Source: JAWLEV01 sp046538105
Lineage (GTDB): Bacteria; Chloroflexota; Anaerolineae; UBA1429
Length of the DNA: 20,694 nt
Assembly: GCA_046538105.1 (NCBI GenBank)
Contig: JBKHJO010000040.1
Span: forward strand, 1-20,694
Reading direction: 5' to 3'
The notes beneath the pieces were generated by a model. That model did no database searches, was not told the DNA's origin, and worked only from the letters and a program-made list of their open reading frames with translations. The translations under genes were made by a program, and so were the position numbers. Shown one piece after another: positions 6,375-13,013 of this stretch (positions are counted from its first letter, which is position 1; every line of letters begins with the position of its first letter).

Positions 6375-7328
6375 ATGGAATATAAGGATTACTATAATAC
6401 TCTTGGTGTAAGTAAGGATGCCTCTCAGGAAGAGATACGCAAGGCGTATCGGCGTCTGGCGCGCAGATACCATCCGGATGTAAATCCGAACAACAAAGAG
6501 GCGGAATCGCGTTTCAAAGAGATAAACGAGGCCTATGAAGTGCTCCGGGATCCCGAGAAACGGAGCAAGTATGACCGCTTGGGAGCCAACTGGAACCGCT
6601 ATCAGCAGACAGGTGGCCAGGGTGGATTCGATTGGTCACAATGGGCTTCCCAGGCAGCAGAGGGTGGACGAGGGCGTACCCGCACATATACTACCTATGG
6701 GGATATGGATGATCTCTTTGGCGAGGGAGGTTTCTCGGACTTTTTCCAGTTCATCTTTGGAGGCGGAGGGCCCATGCGGGGTGCTACACGGCAACGCCAG
6801 CAGACGCCCTTTGCCGGGGAGGGACGGGATGTGGAACATCCCGTGGAGATCACGCTGGAAGAGGCGTACCGTGGGACGACGCGCGTCCTCCAGGTGGGGG
6901 ACCGCCGTTTAGAGGTCAAGATTCCCCCTGGGGTGCGGGATGGTTCCCGGGTCCGTGTGGCGTCGGCGGGAGAGCCGGGCCGCGGCGGAGGGGGGGCGGG
7001 AGATCTGTACCTCGTCATCTCGGTGCGGGATCACCCCACCTTTGAACGAGAGGAGAACGATCTGCACATGGAAAAGTCCGTGGATCTTTATACGTTGGTC
7101 TTGGGCGGAGAAATCATTGTGGAAACCATGGACGGTCGCGTCTCCCTCTCTATACCGCCAGAGACAAAGGGAGGACAGAGTTTCCGATTGCGGGGCAAGG
7201 GTATGCCCAACCTGCGGAATCCCTCCCAGCATGGCGATCTGTATGTGACGGTGCGCGCCGCCGTTCCTCAGAATCTTAATAATAAGGAGAAAGAACTGTT
7301 CCGTCAGCTGGCCGGAATGCGAGAGTAG
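6375..7328 (+). CDS. Class B (CbpA-like) DnaJ/Hsp40 co-chaperone
   Basis: A 317-residue J-domain protein that stimulates the ATPase of an Hsp70 (DnaK) and delivers clients. The J domain occupies residues 1-70 with the essential HPD at 33-35 and KRSKYDRLG at its end. A Gly/Phe-rich linker follows (about 75-140, with FFQFIFGGGGP). Two beta-barrel client-binding domains then run to the end, seen as VEITLEEAYRGTTR, KIPPGVRDGSRVR and PETKGGQSFRLRGKGMP. The cysteine zinc-finger repeats of true DnaJ (C-x-x-C-x-G-x-G) are missing, which puts it in the CbpA/class B group. It is first in an operon with htrA, hspR and the baeRF gene; neither dnaK nor grpE is nearby. Confidence 0.93.
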   Translation: MEYKDYYNTLGVSKDASQEEIRKAYRRLARRYHPDVNPNNKEAESRFKEINEAYEVLRDPEKRSKYDRLGANWNRYQQTGGQGGFDWSQWASQAAEGGRGRTRTYTTYGDMDDLFGEGGFSDFFQFIFGGGGPMRGATRQRQQTPFAGEGRDVEHPVEITLEEAYRGTTRVLQVGDRRLEVKIPPGVRDGSRVRVASAGEPGRGGGGAGDLYLVISVRDHPTFEREENDLHMEKSVDLYTLVLGGEIIVETMDGRVSLSIPPETKGGQSFRLRGKGMPNLRNPSQHGDLYVTVRAAVPQNLNNKEKELFRQLAGMRE

Positions 7329-7335
7329 AGGGAAT

Positions 7336-8535
7336 ATGTTTCGTAAAGGGCGATGGGTTATCATGGCGGGTGTTGTGCTCGCTGCCATCATAGTGGTGGC
7401 CTGTGTGGGATCGGCTTTCTCTTTGGGGGACGTTGTTCTGTCCACTGCGACGTCCGACAATGCCGGATATCCTGCAGTGTATAATCCGACGCCGACGGTG
7501 GTGTCCTCGACGGCCGGTGCTGAACAGGTCGTGGTCGATGAAGGGGGTTATTTTAGTCCCGTCGAGGCACAGACCATCGATATCTATAAGAGGGCCAGTC
7601 CCTCGGTGGTGTATATTTCCAGCCGTGTGATTACGCTGGATTTGTTCAGGGGATTGACTCCCTCTGAGGGCACGGGGTCGGGTTTTGTCATCGACCGTGA
7701 GGGTCACATCGTCACTAACTATCACGTCATCGAGGGGGCCGAGGCCATCGAGGTTACCCTTTTGGACGAGACAGTAACTGAGGCGAAGGTCGTGGGTGTC
7801 GATCCCCTGAACGATCTGGCGGTCATTCGCGTCGATGTGCCCGCTGCCAAGTTGCATCCGCTGGAGATGGAAGAGGGAGAAATCAAAGTCGGGCAGCAGG
7901 CCATCGCCATCGGGAATCCCTTTGGTTTGGACTGGACGCTGACCGTGGGGGTCATCAGTTCCCTTGGCAGGCCTTTGGAGGTGTCAGAGAACCGCATCAT
8001 CTATAACGTGATACAGACCGATGCGGCCATCAACCCCGGCAACTCGGGAGGCCCTCTGCTCAGTTCCAGAGGACGGGTCATCGGCGTCAACACCGCGCTG
8101 CGACAGGGGGCAGAGAATATTGGCTTTGCCATACCCCTCTCGACGTTGACGCGCGTGGTGCCAGAACTGATAGAGAAGGGAAGATATCGACATCCGTGGC
8201 TGGGGGTCTCGGGATATGCTCTATTCCCCGAGTTATCACGTCGTCTAGATTTACCCGTGGAGCGAGGCCTGCTCCTCGTCCGCGTCACCCCGGGCAGTCC
8301 CGCCGCAGAGGTAGATCTGCGTGGCGCGACACGACGGGTGGAATTGGGGAACGTGCGTGTGCTGGCGGGCGGCGATATCATTGTCGAGATAGATGGCGTG
8401 GCCATAGATAGCAACGAGACCCTCAGGGAATTCCTGGAGACGCAGACACGCTTTGGCCAGAAGGTGGAGGTGACCTTTTATCGGGGAGATGAAAGGATGA
8501 GCACGCATGTTGTATTGGGTGAGAGACCTGTGTAG
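7336..8535 (+). CDS. htrA: HtrA/DegP-type serine protease, membrane-anchored or lipid-anchored, with PDZ domain
   Basis: A 399-residue protease expected to act outside the cytoplasmic membrane on misfolded proteins. A hydrophobic segment at residues 8-30 follows RKGR, and VVAC at 20-23 is a loose lipobox, so it may be a lipoprotein with Cys23 at its mature end or simply membrane-anchored. A variable linker runs to about 70. The trypsin-like domain has the full triad: H130 in TNYHVIEG, D160 in LNDLAVIRVD, S237 in INPGNSGGP. A PDZ domain covers about 280-395 (WLGVSGY, LLLVRVTPGSPAAE, GGDIIVEIDG). The start is seven bases after the dnaJ stop, whose last bases form the ribosome binding site AGAGGGA. 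A surface protease in an HspR operon links cytoplasmic and envelope stress. Confidence 0.94.
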   Translation: MFRKGRWVIMAGVVLAAIIVVACVGSAFSLGDVVLSTATSDNAGYPAVYNPTPTVVSSTAGAEQVVVDEGGYFSPVEAQTIDIYKRASPSVVYISSRVITLDLFRGLTPSEGTGSGFVIDREGHIVTNYHVIEGAEAIEVTLLDETVTEAKVVGVDPLNDLAVIRVDVPAAKLHPLEMEEGEIKVGQQAIAIGNPFGLDWTLTVGVISSLGRPLEVSENRIIYNVIQTDAAINPGNSGGPLLSSRGRVIGVNTALRQGAENIGFAIPLSTLTRVVPELIEKGRYRHPWLGVSGYALFPELSRRLDLPVERGLLLVRVTPGSPAAEVDLRGATRRVELGNVRVLAGGDIIVEIDGVAIDSNETLREFLETQTRFGQKVEVTFYRGDERMSTHVVLGERPV

Positions 8536-8559
8536 GCTGGTAGGATGTGGTGATGCACT

Positions 8560-8994
8560 ATGACAGATAATAGACTTCCGGACGACGAACCGTGTTTCGT
8601 TATCAGTGTGGCGGCCAAGATGGTGGATCTTCATCCCCAGACGCTGCGCTATTATGAGAAGGCGGGATTGATCGAGCCCCACCGCACGTCGGGTCGCGTG
8701 CGCCTGTATTCGCGGCGTGATATCCGCAGGCTGCGCAAGGTTGCCCGGCTGACGGATGACCTGGGCGTCAACCTGGCCGGCGTCGAGGTGATCCTGAATA
8801 TGTCAGCCCGAATCAGGGAACTTCAGAAAAAGTTGGACGAGGCGCGCAGAGTTGAAAATGAAAAGATCAAGGCACTTTGCCAGCGTGTCAAAGAGTTACA
8901 GGGGCAGATAGATAAACAGAGGGAGCAAAGGAGGATCATCATAGAGACGTCCGCCAGAGAGATCTCGGAGCAATCCGAGGATTCCGAATCCTAG
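8560..8994 (+). CDS. hspR: HspR, MerR-family heat-shock repressor
   Basis: A 144-residue transcription regulator. Residues 12-80 form a MerR winged helix: FVISVAAKMVDLHPQTLRYYE, then AGLIEPHRTSGRVRLYS and the RRDIRRLRKV helix. VDLHPQTLR with LRYYEK and the LTDDLGVNLAGVEVIL continuation is the HspR signature. A coiled coil follows (about 85-130), and the acidic Ser/Glu tail is short. HspR represses dnaK- and clpB-type genes by binding HAIR boxes, in actinobacteria with DnaK as co-repressor. Here it is third in the dnaJ operon, 24 bp after htrA, so its synthesis should rise on induction and give feedback. The ribosome binding site is poor. No perfect HAIR box is visible, so targets may use a diverged site. 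Confidence 0.93.
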   Translation: MTDNRLPDDEPCFVISVAAKMVDLHPQTLRYYEKAGLIEPHRTSGRVRLYSRRDIRRLRKVARLTDDLGVNLAGVEVILNMSARIRELQKKLDEARRVENEKIKALCQRVKELQGQIDKQREQRRIIIETSAREISEQSEDSES

Positions 8995-9012
8995 ACAAAA
9001 GGAGGCTGTGTC

Positions 9013-10095
9013 ATGGCAAACAACGAAACGTTGGACACCCTGGTGAACTTTGATGGCTCGGGCGAGGTGCTGAGCGTCTACTTGGATACAGAGTTGGGAA
9101 ATAAATCCAAGGAGACAGTCAAGTTGAGATTCAGGGATAGCGTGAGGGGTTTGGGGGACGCCGCTGTTCCCGAGATCGAGGCTGTACAGAAATACCTGGA
9201 TTTTGAGTTCGATTGGGAAACCAAGGGATTAGGACTTTGGGTTTCGGGCGACGATCTTTGGGAGGTGGTCACCTTTCCCATACCCGTAAAGGAGCGGGCG
9301 GTTTACGCCCGGGATCCCTATATTCGCATATTTGTAGAGGTTCTGGATCGCTTTGCCCCCTATGGTGTGGCATTGGTGGACAACGAGAAGGTTAGGCTCT
9401 TTTCTGTGACCTGGGGGAGGATTCAGGCAGAGAGTGAAGCCTTTGGGCAGGGAGTGAAACGCCACAAGCAGGGCGGATGGGCCGCCGCCCGCTATCAGCG
9501 CCACGAGGATCATCTGGCGCTCCGCAATCTAAAGAACGCTGTCGAAGTCATGGATGCTTTTTGTAAGGAGTGGGGATACAAGCAGTTCGTGTTGGGGGGA
9601 TCCTCGGGGGTGTTGGCGCGGGTGGAGGAACTGTTGCCCCAGCAACTGCGTGAGTGTGTCTTGGGGGAATTTGCGGCCGATATCCAGGCCTCCCCGGAGG
9701 AGATTTTGGAACGCTCCTTTGAAATAGTCCGCCAGGCCGATCTGGCCGAGGAGGAGCGGATGGTGTCCGAGGCCTTTACTGCCGCTTCCAAGGGTGGCCA
9801 GGGCGTGACAGGCCTGCATGACACAGTATATGCCCTGCATCAGGGAGGGGTGCTCGCCCTGTTGGTGGACGAGGATTATGCCCCCTCGGGATACGTTTGC
9901 GAGCAGTGTGGTTTCGTTTCAGAGAACGCACAGGCTGCGTGCCCCCTGTGTGGATACGATGAGATGGTAGAGGCCCCCGATATCGTCGATGTTGCCATTC
10001 ACAAGGCTATCGAAATGGGTGCGCGCGTGAATGTGGTGCACGATAATCAGCAACTGCGCGAGGCGGGGGGAATTGCTGCCCTGTTGCGGTACTGA
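9013..10095 (+). CDS. Bacterial archaeo-eukaryotic release factor (baeRF) family protein, eRF1/Vms1-like, with zinc ribbon
   Basis: A 360-residue protein with the layout of eRF1/Pelota domains 2 and 3. Residues 105-175 give the RNase-H-like domain 2 (YGVALVDNEKVRLFSV). The loop GGWAAARYQRHE at 154-165 aligns with GGQ-SALRFARL of eRF1, but Trp156 stands where eRF1 has the catalytic Gln. Residues 255-350 form the L7Ae/Pelota-like domain 3 (VYALHQGGVLALLVDED) with an inserted zinc ribbon, cysteines 296, 299, 310 and 313. Relatives hydrolyse peptidyl-tRNA or split stalled ribosomes. The actual reaction here is unknown, since the glutamine is absent. It lies 18 bp after hspR behind a strong AAAGGAGG, so it belongs to the heat-shock operon. 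No terminator is visible after it. Confidence 0.75.
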   Translation: MANNETLDTLVNFDGSGEVLSVYLDTELGNKSKETVKLRFRDSVRGLGDAAVPEIEAVQKYLDFEFDWETKGLGLWVSGDDLWEVVTFPIPVKERAVYARDPYIRIFVEVLDRFAPYGVALVDNEKVRLFSVTWGRIQAESEAFGQGVKRHKQGGWAAARYQRHEDHLALRNLKNAVEVMDAFCKEWGYKQFVLGGSSGVLARVEELLPQQLRECVLGEFAADIQASPEEILERSFEIVRQADLAEEERMVSEAFTAASKGGQGVTGLHDTVYALHQGGVLALLVDEDYAPSGYVCEQCGFVSENAQAACPLCGYDEMVEAPDIVDVAIHKAIEMGARVNVVHDNQQLREAGGIAALLRY

Positions 10096-10130
10096 TTCGG
10101 GGGTACACGTTTCGCAGAACTTCAGATGCC

Positions 10131-10144
10131 TGGCAAATTTGCCA
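10131..10144. promoter_or_regulatory. Palindromic operator candidate TGGCAAATTTGCCA overlapping the clpB -35
   Basis: A perfect 14-bp palindrome. GGCAAATTTGCCAA is identical to the groES copy at 2925-2938, and in both places the right half creates the -35 hexamer TTGCCA. The surrounding 10096-10275 gap otherwise contains only the promoter and an AT-rich leader. Confidence 0.58.
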
Positions 10145-10166
10145 AGAGCAGGAAAATCAATACTAT
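10139..10166 (+). promoter_or_regulatory. Candidate clpB promoter
   Basis: TTGCCA (10139-10144, five of six), 16 bases, TACTAT (10161-10166, four of six). Transcription would begin near 10173, leaving a leader of about 100 bases that includes TATCGATAGTT (10237-10247), a sequence also found between the hsp20 genes. A second, weaker TTGTTT/TATTTT pair (10210-10237) is possible. Confidence 0.5.
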
Positions 10167-10275
10167 ACATAATATAGTAGTTCGAGGCGTTTTGTCAATG
10201 TCAGGCATCTTGTTTTTAGCAAGGACGACGATATTTTATCGATAGTTTAAAAAGATACGGAGATAGTAGATTATC

Positions 10276-12876
10276 ATGGATCTGAATAGGTTTACACAGA
10301 AGGCACAACAGGCTATATACAGCGGACAGCAGATGGCGAAAGAGCAACGGCATCCTCAGATCAAGGTGGCGCATCTACTGCTGGCCTTGCTGCGTCAGGA
10401 GGATGGTGTCGTGCCGCAGATTCTGCGCAAACTCGACGTTGCCTCCGGCGACATAGCGAGTGCGGTGGAGGAGGAACTGGGGCATCTGCCCAAGACATCG
10501 GGGCCGGCCCAGGTGTACGTCTCCAGCGATCTGCAGGCTGTGTTGGACGCCGCCGGGGATGAGGCGGAGCGCATGCGCGATGAGTATATTTCGACGGAAC
10601 ATCTCTTTTTGGGGTGCGTTACGGCGGGAGAAGGCTTTATCGCGCGACTGCTGCAAGAGCACGATATTACCAGGGAGCGCGTCTACAACGCCCTGACGAA
10701 TATCCGTGGATCGCAAAGAGTCACGGATCAGAGCGCTGAGGAGAGGTACCAGGCTCTGGAAAAGTATGCCCGCGATCTGACGGACATGGCGCGAAAGGGC
10801 AGGCTTGATCCCGTCATCGGCCGGGATAAGGAGATCCGCCGTCTGATTCAGGTTCTCTCGCGGCGAACAAAGAACAACCCGGTTCTGGTGGGCGAGGCCG
10901 GCGTGGGCAAGACGGCCATCGCCGAGGGGCTGGCACAACGTATCGTAAACGGCGATGTGCCCACGGGCCTGCGCGATAGGCGCATCGTGGCCCTGGATAT
11001 GGGCGCTCTGGTCGCGGGAGCCAAATTCCGGGGCGAGTTCGAGGAGCGTCTCAAGGCTGTATTGCAGGAGATAGAGGCCTCCGAGGGAGACATCATCCTC
11101 TTTATCGATGAGTTGCACACTGTCGTTGGGGCGGGCGCAGCGGAGGGTTCCCTCGACGCCTCCAATATGCTCAAGCCACGGCTGGCTAGGGGCGAGTTGC
11201 ACTGCATTGGCGCCACGACCATCGATGAATACCGAAAATACATCGAGCCCGATGCGGCCCTGGAGCGGCGCTTCCAGCCCATCTTTATCGATCCCCCGTC
11301 TGTCGAGGATACCATCAGCATCCTTCGCGGCTTGAAGGAGCGCTATGAGGTGCATCATGGGGTGAGGATTCAGGATGCGGCCCTCATCTCCGCGGCGGTG
11401 CTTTCTGATCGCTATATCACGGATCGATTCCTGCCCGACAAGGCCATAGACCTGATCGACGAGGCGGCGGCGCGACTGCGTATGGAGATCGACAGTTCGC
11501 CCCGCGAGATCGACGAGCGAGAACGGCGTATCATGCAGCTGCAGATCGAGGAGCAGGCCCTCAGCAAGGAGAGCGACGAGGCCTCTCAGGAGCGGCTGGA
11601 AAGGATCAGAAAGGAGATGGCCGACCTGCAGGAGGAATTGTCAGCCCTCAAGGCGCGCTATGGAGAGGAACGGGGCACCATCCAGGAACTGCAGGATCTA
11701 CGAGGGCGCCTGGAGGAACTGAGGAACGAGGCTGAGCGTGCCGAGCGCCGTGGGGATCTGGAACTGGCCGCCCGGCTGCGCTACTCCGATATCCTTGAAC
11801 TCGAGCGCGAGATCGAGGAGAAGGAGGACAAACTGGCGTCTTTACCCGGCGATGAGGTCATGCTTCGTCGAGAGGTTACCGATGAGGATATTGCCGAGAT
11901 CGTCTCCGAATGGACGGGCATACCCGTCTCGCGTCTCCTGGAGAGCGAGGTCGAAAAACTCGTGCACATGGAGGAGCGGCTTCACGAGCGCGTCGTGGGT
12001 CAGGACGAGGCCGTCAAGGCGGTATCCAATGCCGTACGCCGGGCGCGTTCCGGTTTGCAGGATCCAAACCGTCCCATCGGCAGTTTTATCTTTATGGGCC
12101 CCACAGGCGTGGGCAAGACGGAGCTGGCCAGAGCCCTGGCCGAGTTCCTGTTTGACGATGAGGACGCCATGATTCGCCTGGATATGAGCGAGTACCAGGA
12201 GCGTCATACCGTGGCGCGGATGATAGGCGCGCCTCCCGGCTATGTAGGGTACGATGAGGGCGGCCAACTCACAGAGGCCGTGCGCCGGCGCCCCTACTCG
12301 GTAGTGCTCTTTGACGAGATTGAAAAGGCTCACCCCGAGGTCTTTAATGCCCTGCTGCAGATACTGGACGATGGACGCCTGACCGACGGCAAGGGGCGGA
12401 CGGTGGACTTTACCAATACCGTCATCATCATGACCTCCAATGTGGGCAGCCAGTGGATCAGCGAGGAGACGGAACCAGATGAGATTCGTTCCAAAGTGAT
12501 GTCGGCGCTCCGACAAAAGTTCCGTCCCGAGTTTCTGAACCGCATAGATGAGACCATCATCTTCCATGCACTTACCAAAGAGCATCTGGTGCGCATCGTA
12601 GATATCCAGTTGGAGCGCGTCAAATCATTCATGGCTGATCGAAATATCAAGTTGCAGGTGTCGCCTGCTGCGCGCGAGGCTCTCGCAGAAGAGGGGTTTG
12701 ATCCAGTCTATGGCGCACGTCCCTTGAAAAGGACGATCCAGCGCCGTATACAGGATTCCCTGGCCATGGAATTGCTGGAAGGACGTTTTAAAGAGGGCGA
12801 TATCGTGCGGGTCGATTTCCGGGATGGCGAGTACGTCTTTGAACATGCGAAAGAGCGTGTGCCCGCTGGTGTATAG
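10276..12876 (+). CDS. clpB: ClpB (Hsp100) protein disaggregase
   Basis: An 866-residue hexameric AAA+ machine that pulls proteins out of aggregates together with the DnaK system. It has two N-terminal Clp repeats (1-145). ATPase 1 has Walker A GEAGVGKT at 206-213 and Walker B ILFIDELH. A long coiled-coil middle domain spans about 395-530, rich in Glu/Arg and diagnostic of ClpB. ATPase 2 has Walker A GPTGVGKT at 608-615 and Walker B VVLFDEIEKAH. The C-terminal domain follows with GARPLKRTIQ. Its loop after TSNVGSQ is short and lacks the L/I/V-G-F/L tripeptide that docks on ClpP, as expected for ClpB. The ribosome binding site GGAG is about 13 bases from the start, so translation may be modest. 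It is expressed from its own operator-bearing promoter. Confidence 0.97.
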   Translation: MDLNRFTQKAQQAIYSGQQMAKEQRHPQIKVAHLLLALLRQEDGVVPQILRKLDVASGDIASAVEEELGHLPKTSGPAQVYVSSDLQAVLDAAGDEAERMRDEYISTEHLFLGCVTAGEGFIARLLQEHDITRERVYNALTNIRGSQRVTDQSAEERYQALEKYARDLTDMARKGRLDPVIGRDKEIRRLIQVLSRRTKNNPVLVGEAGVGKTAIAEGLAQRIVNGDVPTGLRDRRIVALDMGALVAGAKFRGEFEERLKAVLQEIEASEGDIILFIDELHTVVGAGAAEGSLDASNMLKPRLARGELHCIGATTIDEYRKYIEPDAALERRFQPIFIDPPSVEDTISILRGLKERYEVHHGVRIQDAALISAAVLSDRYITDRFLPDKAIDLIDEAAARLRMEIDSSPREIDERERRIMQLQIEEQALSKESDEASQERLERIRKEMADLQEELSALKARYGEERGTIQELQDLRGRLEELRNEAERAERRGDLELAARLRYSDILELEREIEEKEDKLASLPGDEVMLRREVTDEDIAEIVSEWTGIPVSRLLESEVEKLVHMEERLHERVVGQDEAVKAVSNAVRRARSGLQDPNRPIGSFIFMGPTGVGKTELARALAEFLFDDEDAMIRLDMSEYQERHTVARMIGAPPGYVGYDEGGQLTEAVRRRPYSVVLFDEIEKAHPEVFNALLQILDDGRLTDGKGRTVDFTNTVIIMTSNVGSQWISEETEPDEIRSKVMSALRQKFRPEFLNRIDETIIFHALTKEHLVRIVDIQLERVKSFMADRNIKLQVSPAAREALAEEGFDPVYGARPLKRTIQRRIQDSLAMELLEGRFKEGDIVRVDFRDGEYVFEHAKERVPAGV

Positions 12877-12905
12877 AGATAGAGGCGATATATAGGTTTC
12901 ATGAA

Positions 12906-12940
12906 CCCCAGTCCAAGGACCCACCGGGCGTGGGCTGGGG
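12906..12940 (+). terminator. GC-rich hairpin after clpB, possible weak terminator
   Basis: CCCCAG (12906-12911) pairs with CTGGGG (12935-12940), and inside it CCCAC (12920-12924) pairs with GTGGG (12930-12934), leaving an eight-base bulge on the left. It lies about 30 bases after the clpB stop. There is no T-run behind it (AGAATACTTG follows), so read-through into clpC is likely. Confidence 0.35.
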
Positions 12941-12945
12941 AGAAT

Positions 12946-12962
12946 ACTTGAAATGTTCAAGT
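12946..12962. promoter_or_regulatory. Operator candidate ACTTGAA-N3-TTCAAGT on the clpC -35
   Basis: A perfect inverted repeat with seven-base arms and centre ATG. It covers the TTGAAA -35 of the clpC promoter. It differs from the groES/clpB palindrome and from CIRCE. The arms share CTTGA/TCAAG with the HspR box but at much shorter spacing. No CtsR-type GGTCAAA direct repeat is present. Confidence 0.5.
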
Positions 12963-12976
12963 TTTTACGTTATTAT
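12948..12976 (+). promoter_or_regulatory. Candidate clpC promoter
   Basis: TTGAAA (12948-12953, five of six), 17 bases, TATTAT (12971-12976, five of six). Transcription would start near 12983, about 30 bases before the clpC ATG. Confidence 0.65.
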
Positions 12977-13013
12977 CGTTAGAGGGACTGTATATTTTAT
13001 CTAGAGGGAAAGA

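Noticed and set aside
9793..9801. GGQ at residues 261-263 of the baeRF protein as a catalytic release-factor motif
   Set aside because: It lies at the entry to the Pelota-like domain 3, not in the domain 2 loop; the loop that aligns with eRF1 is GGW at 154-156.
12877..13013. CtsR heptad repeats (GGTCAAA) upstream of clpC
   Set aside because: None seen on either strand; the only structured signal is the ACTTGAA/TTCAAGT inverted repeat.
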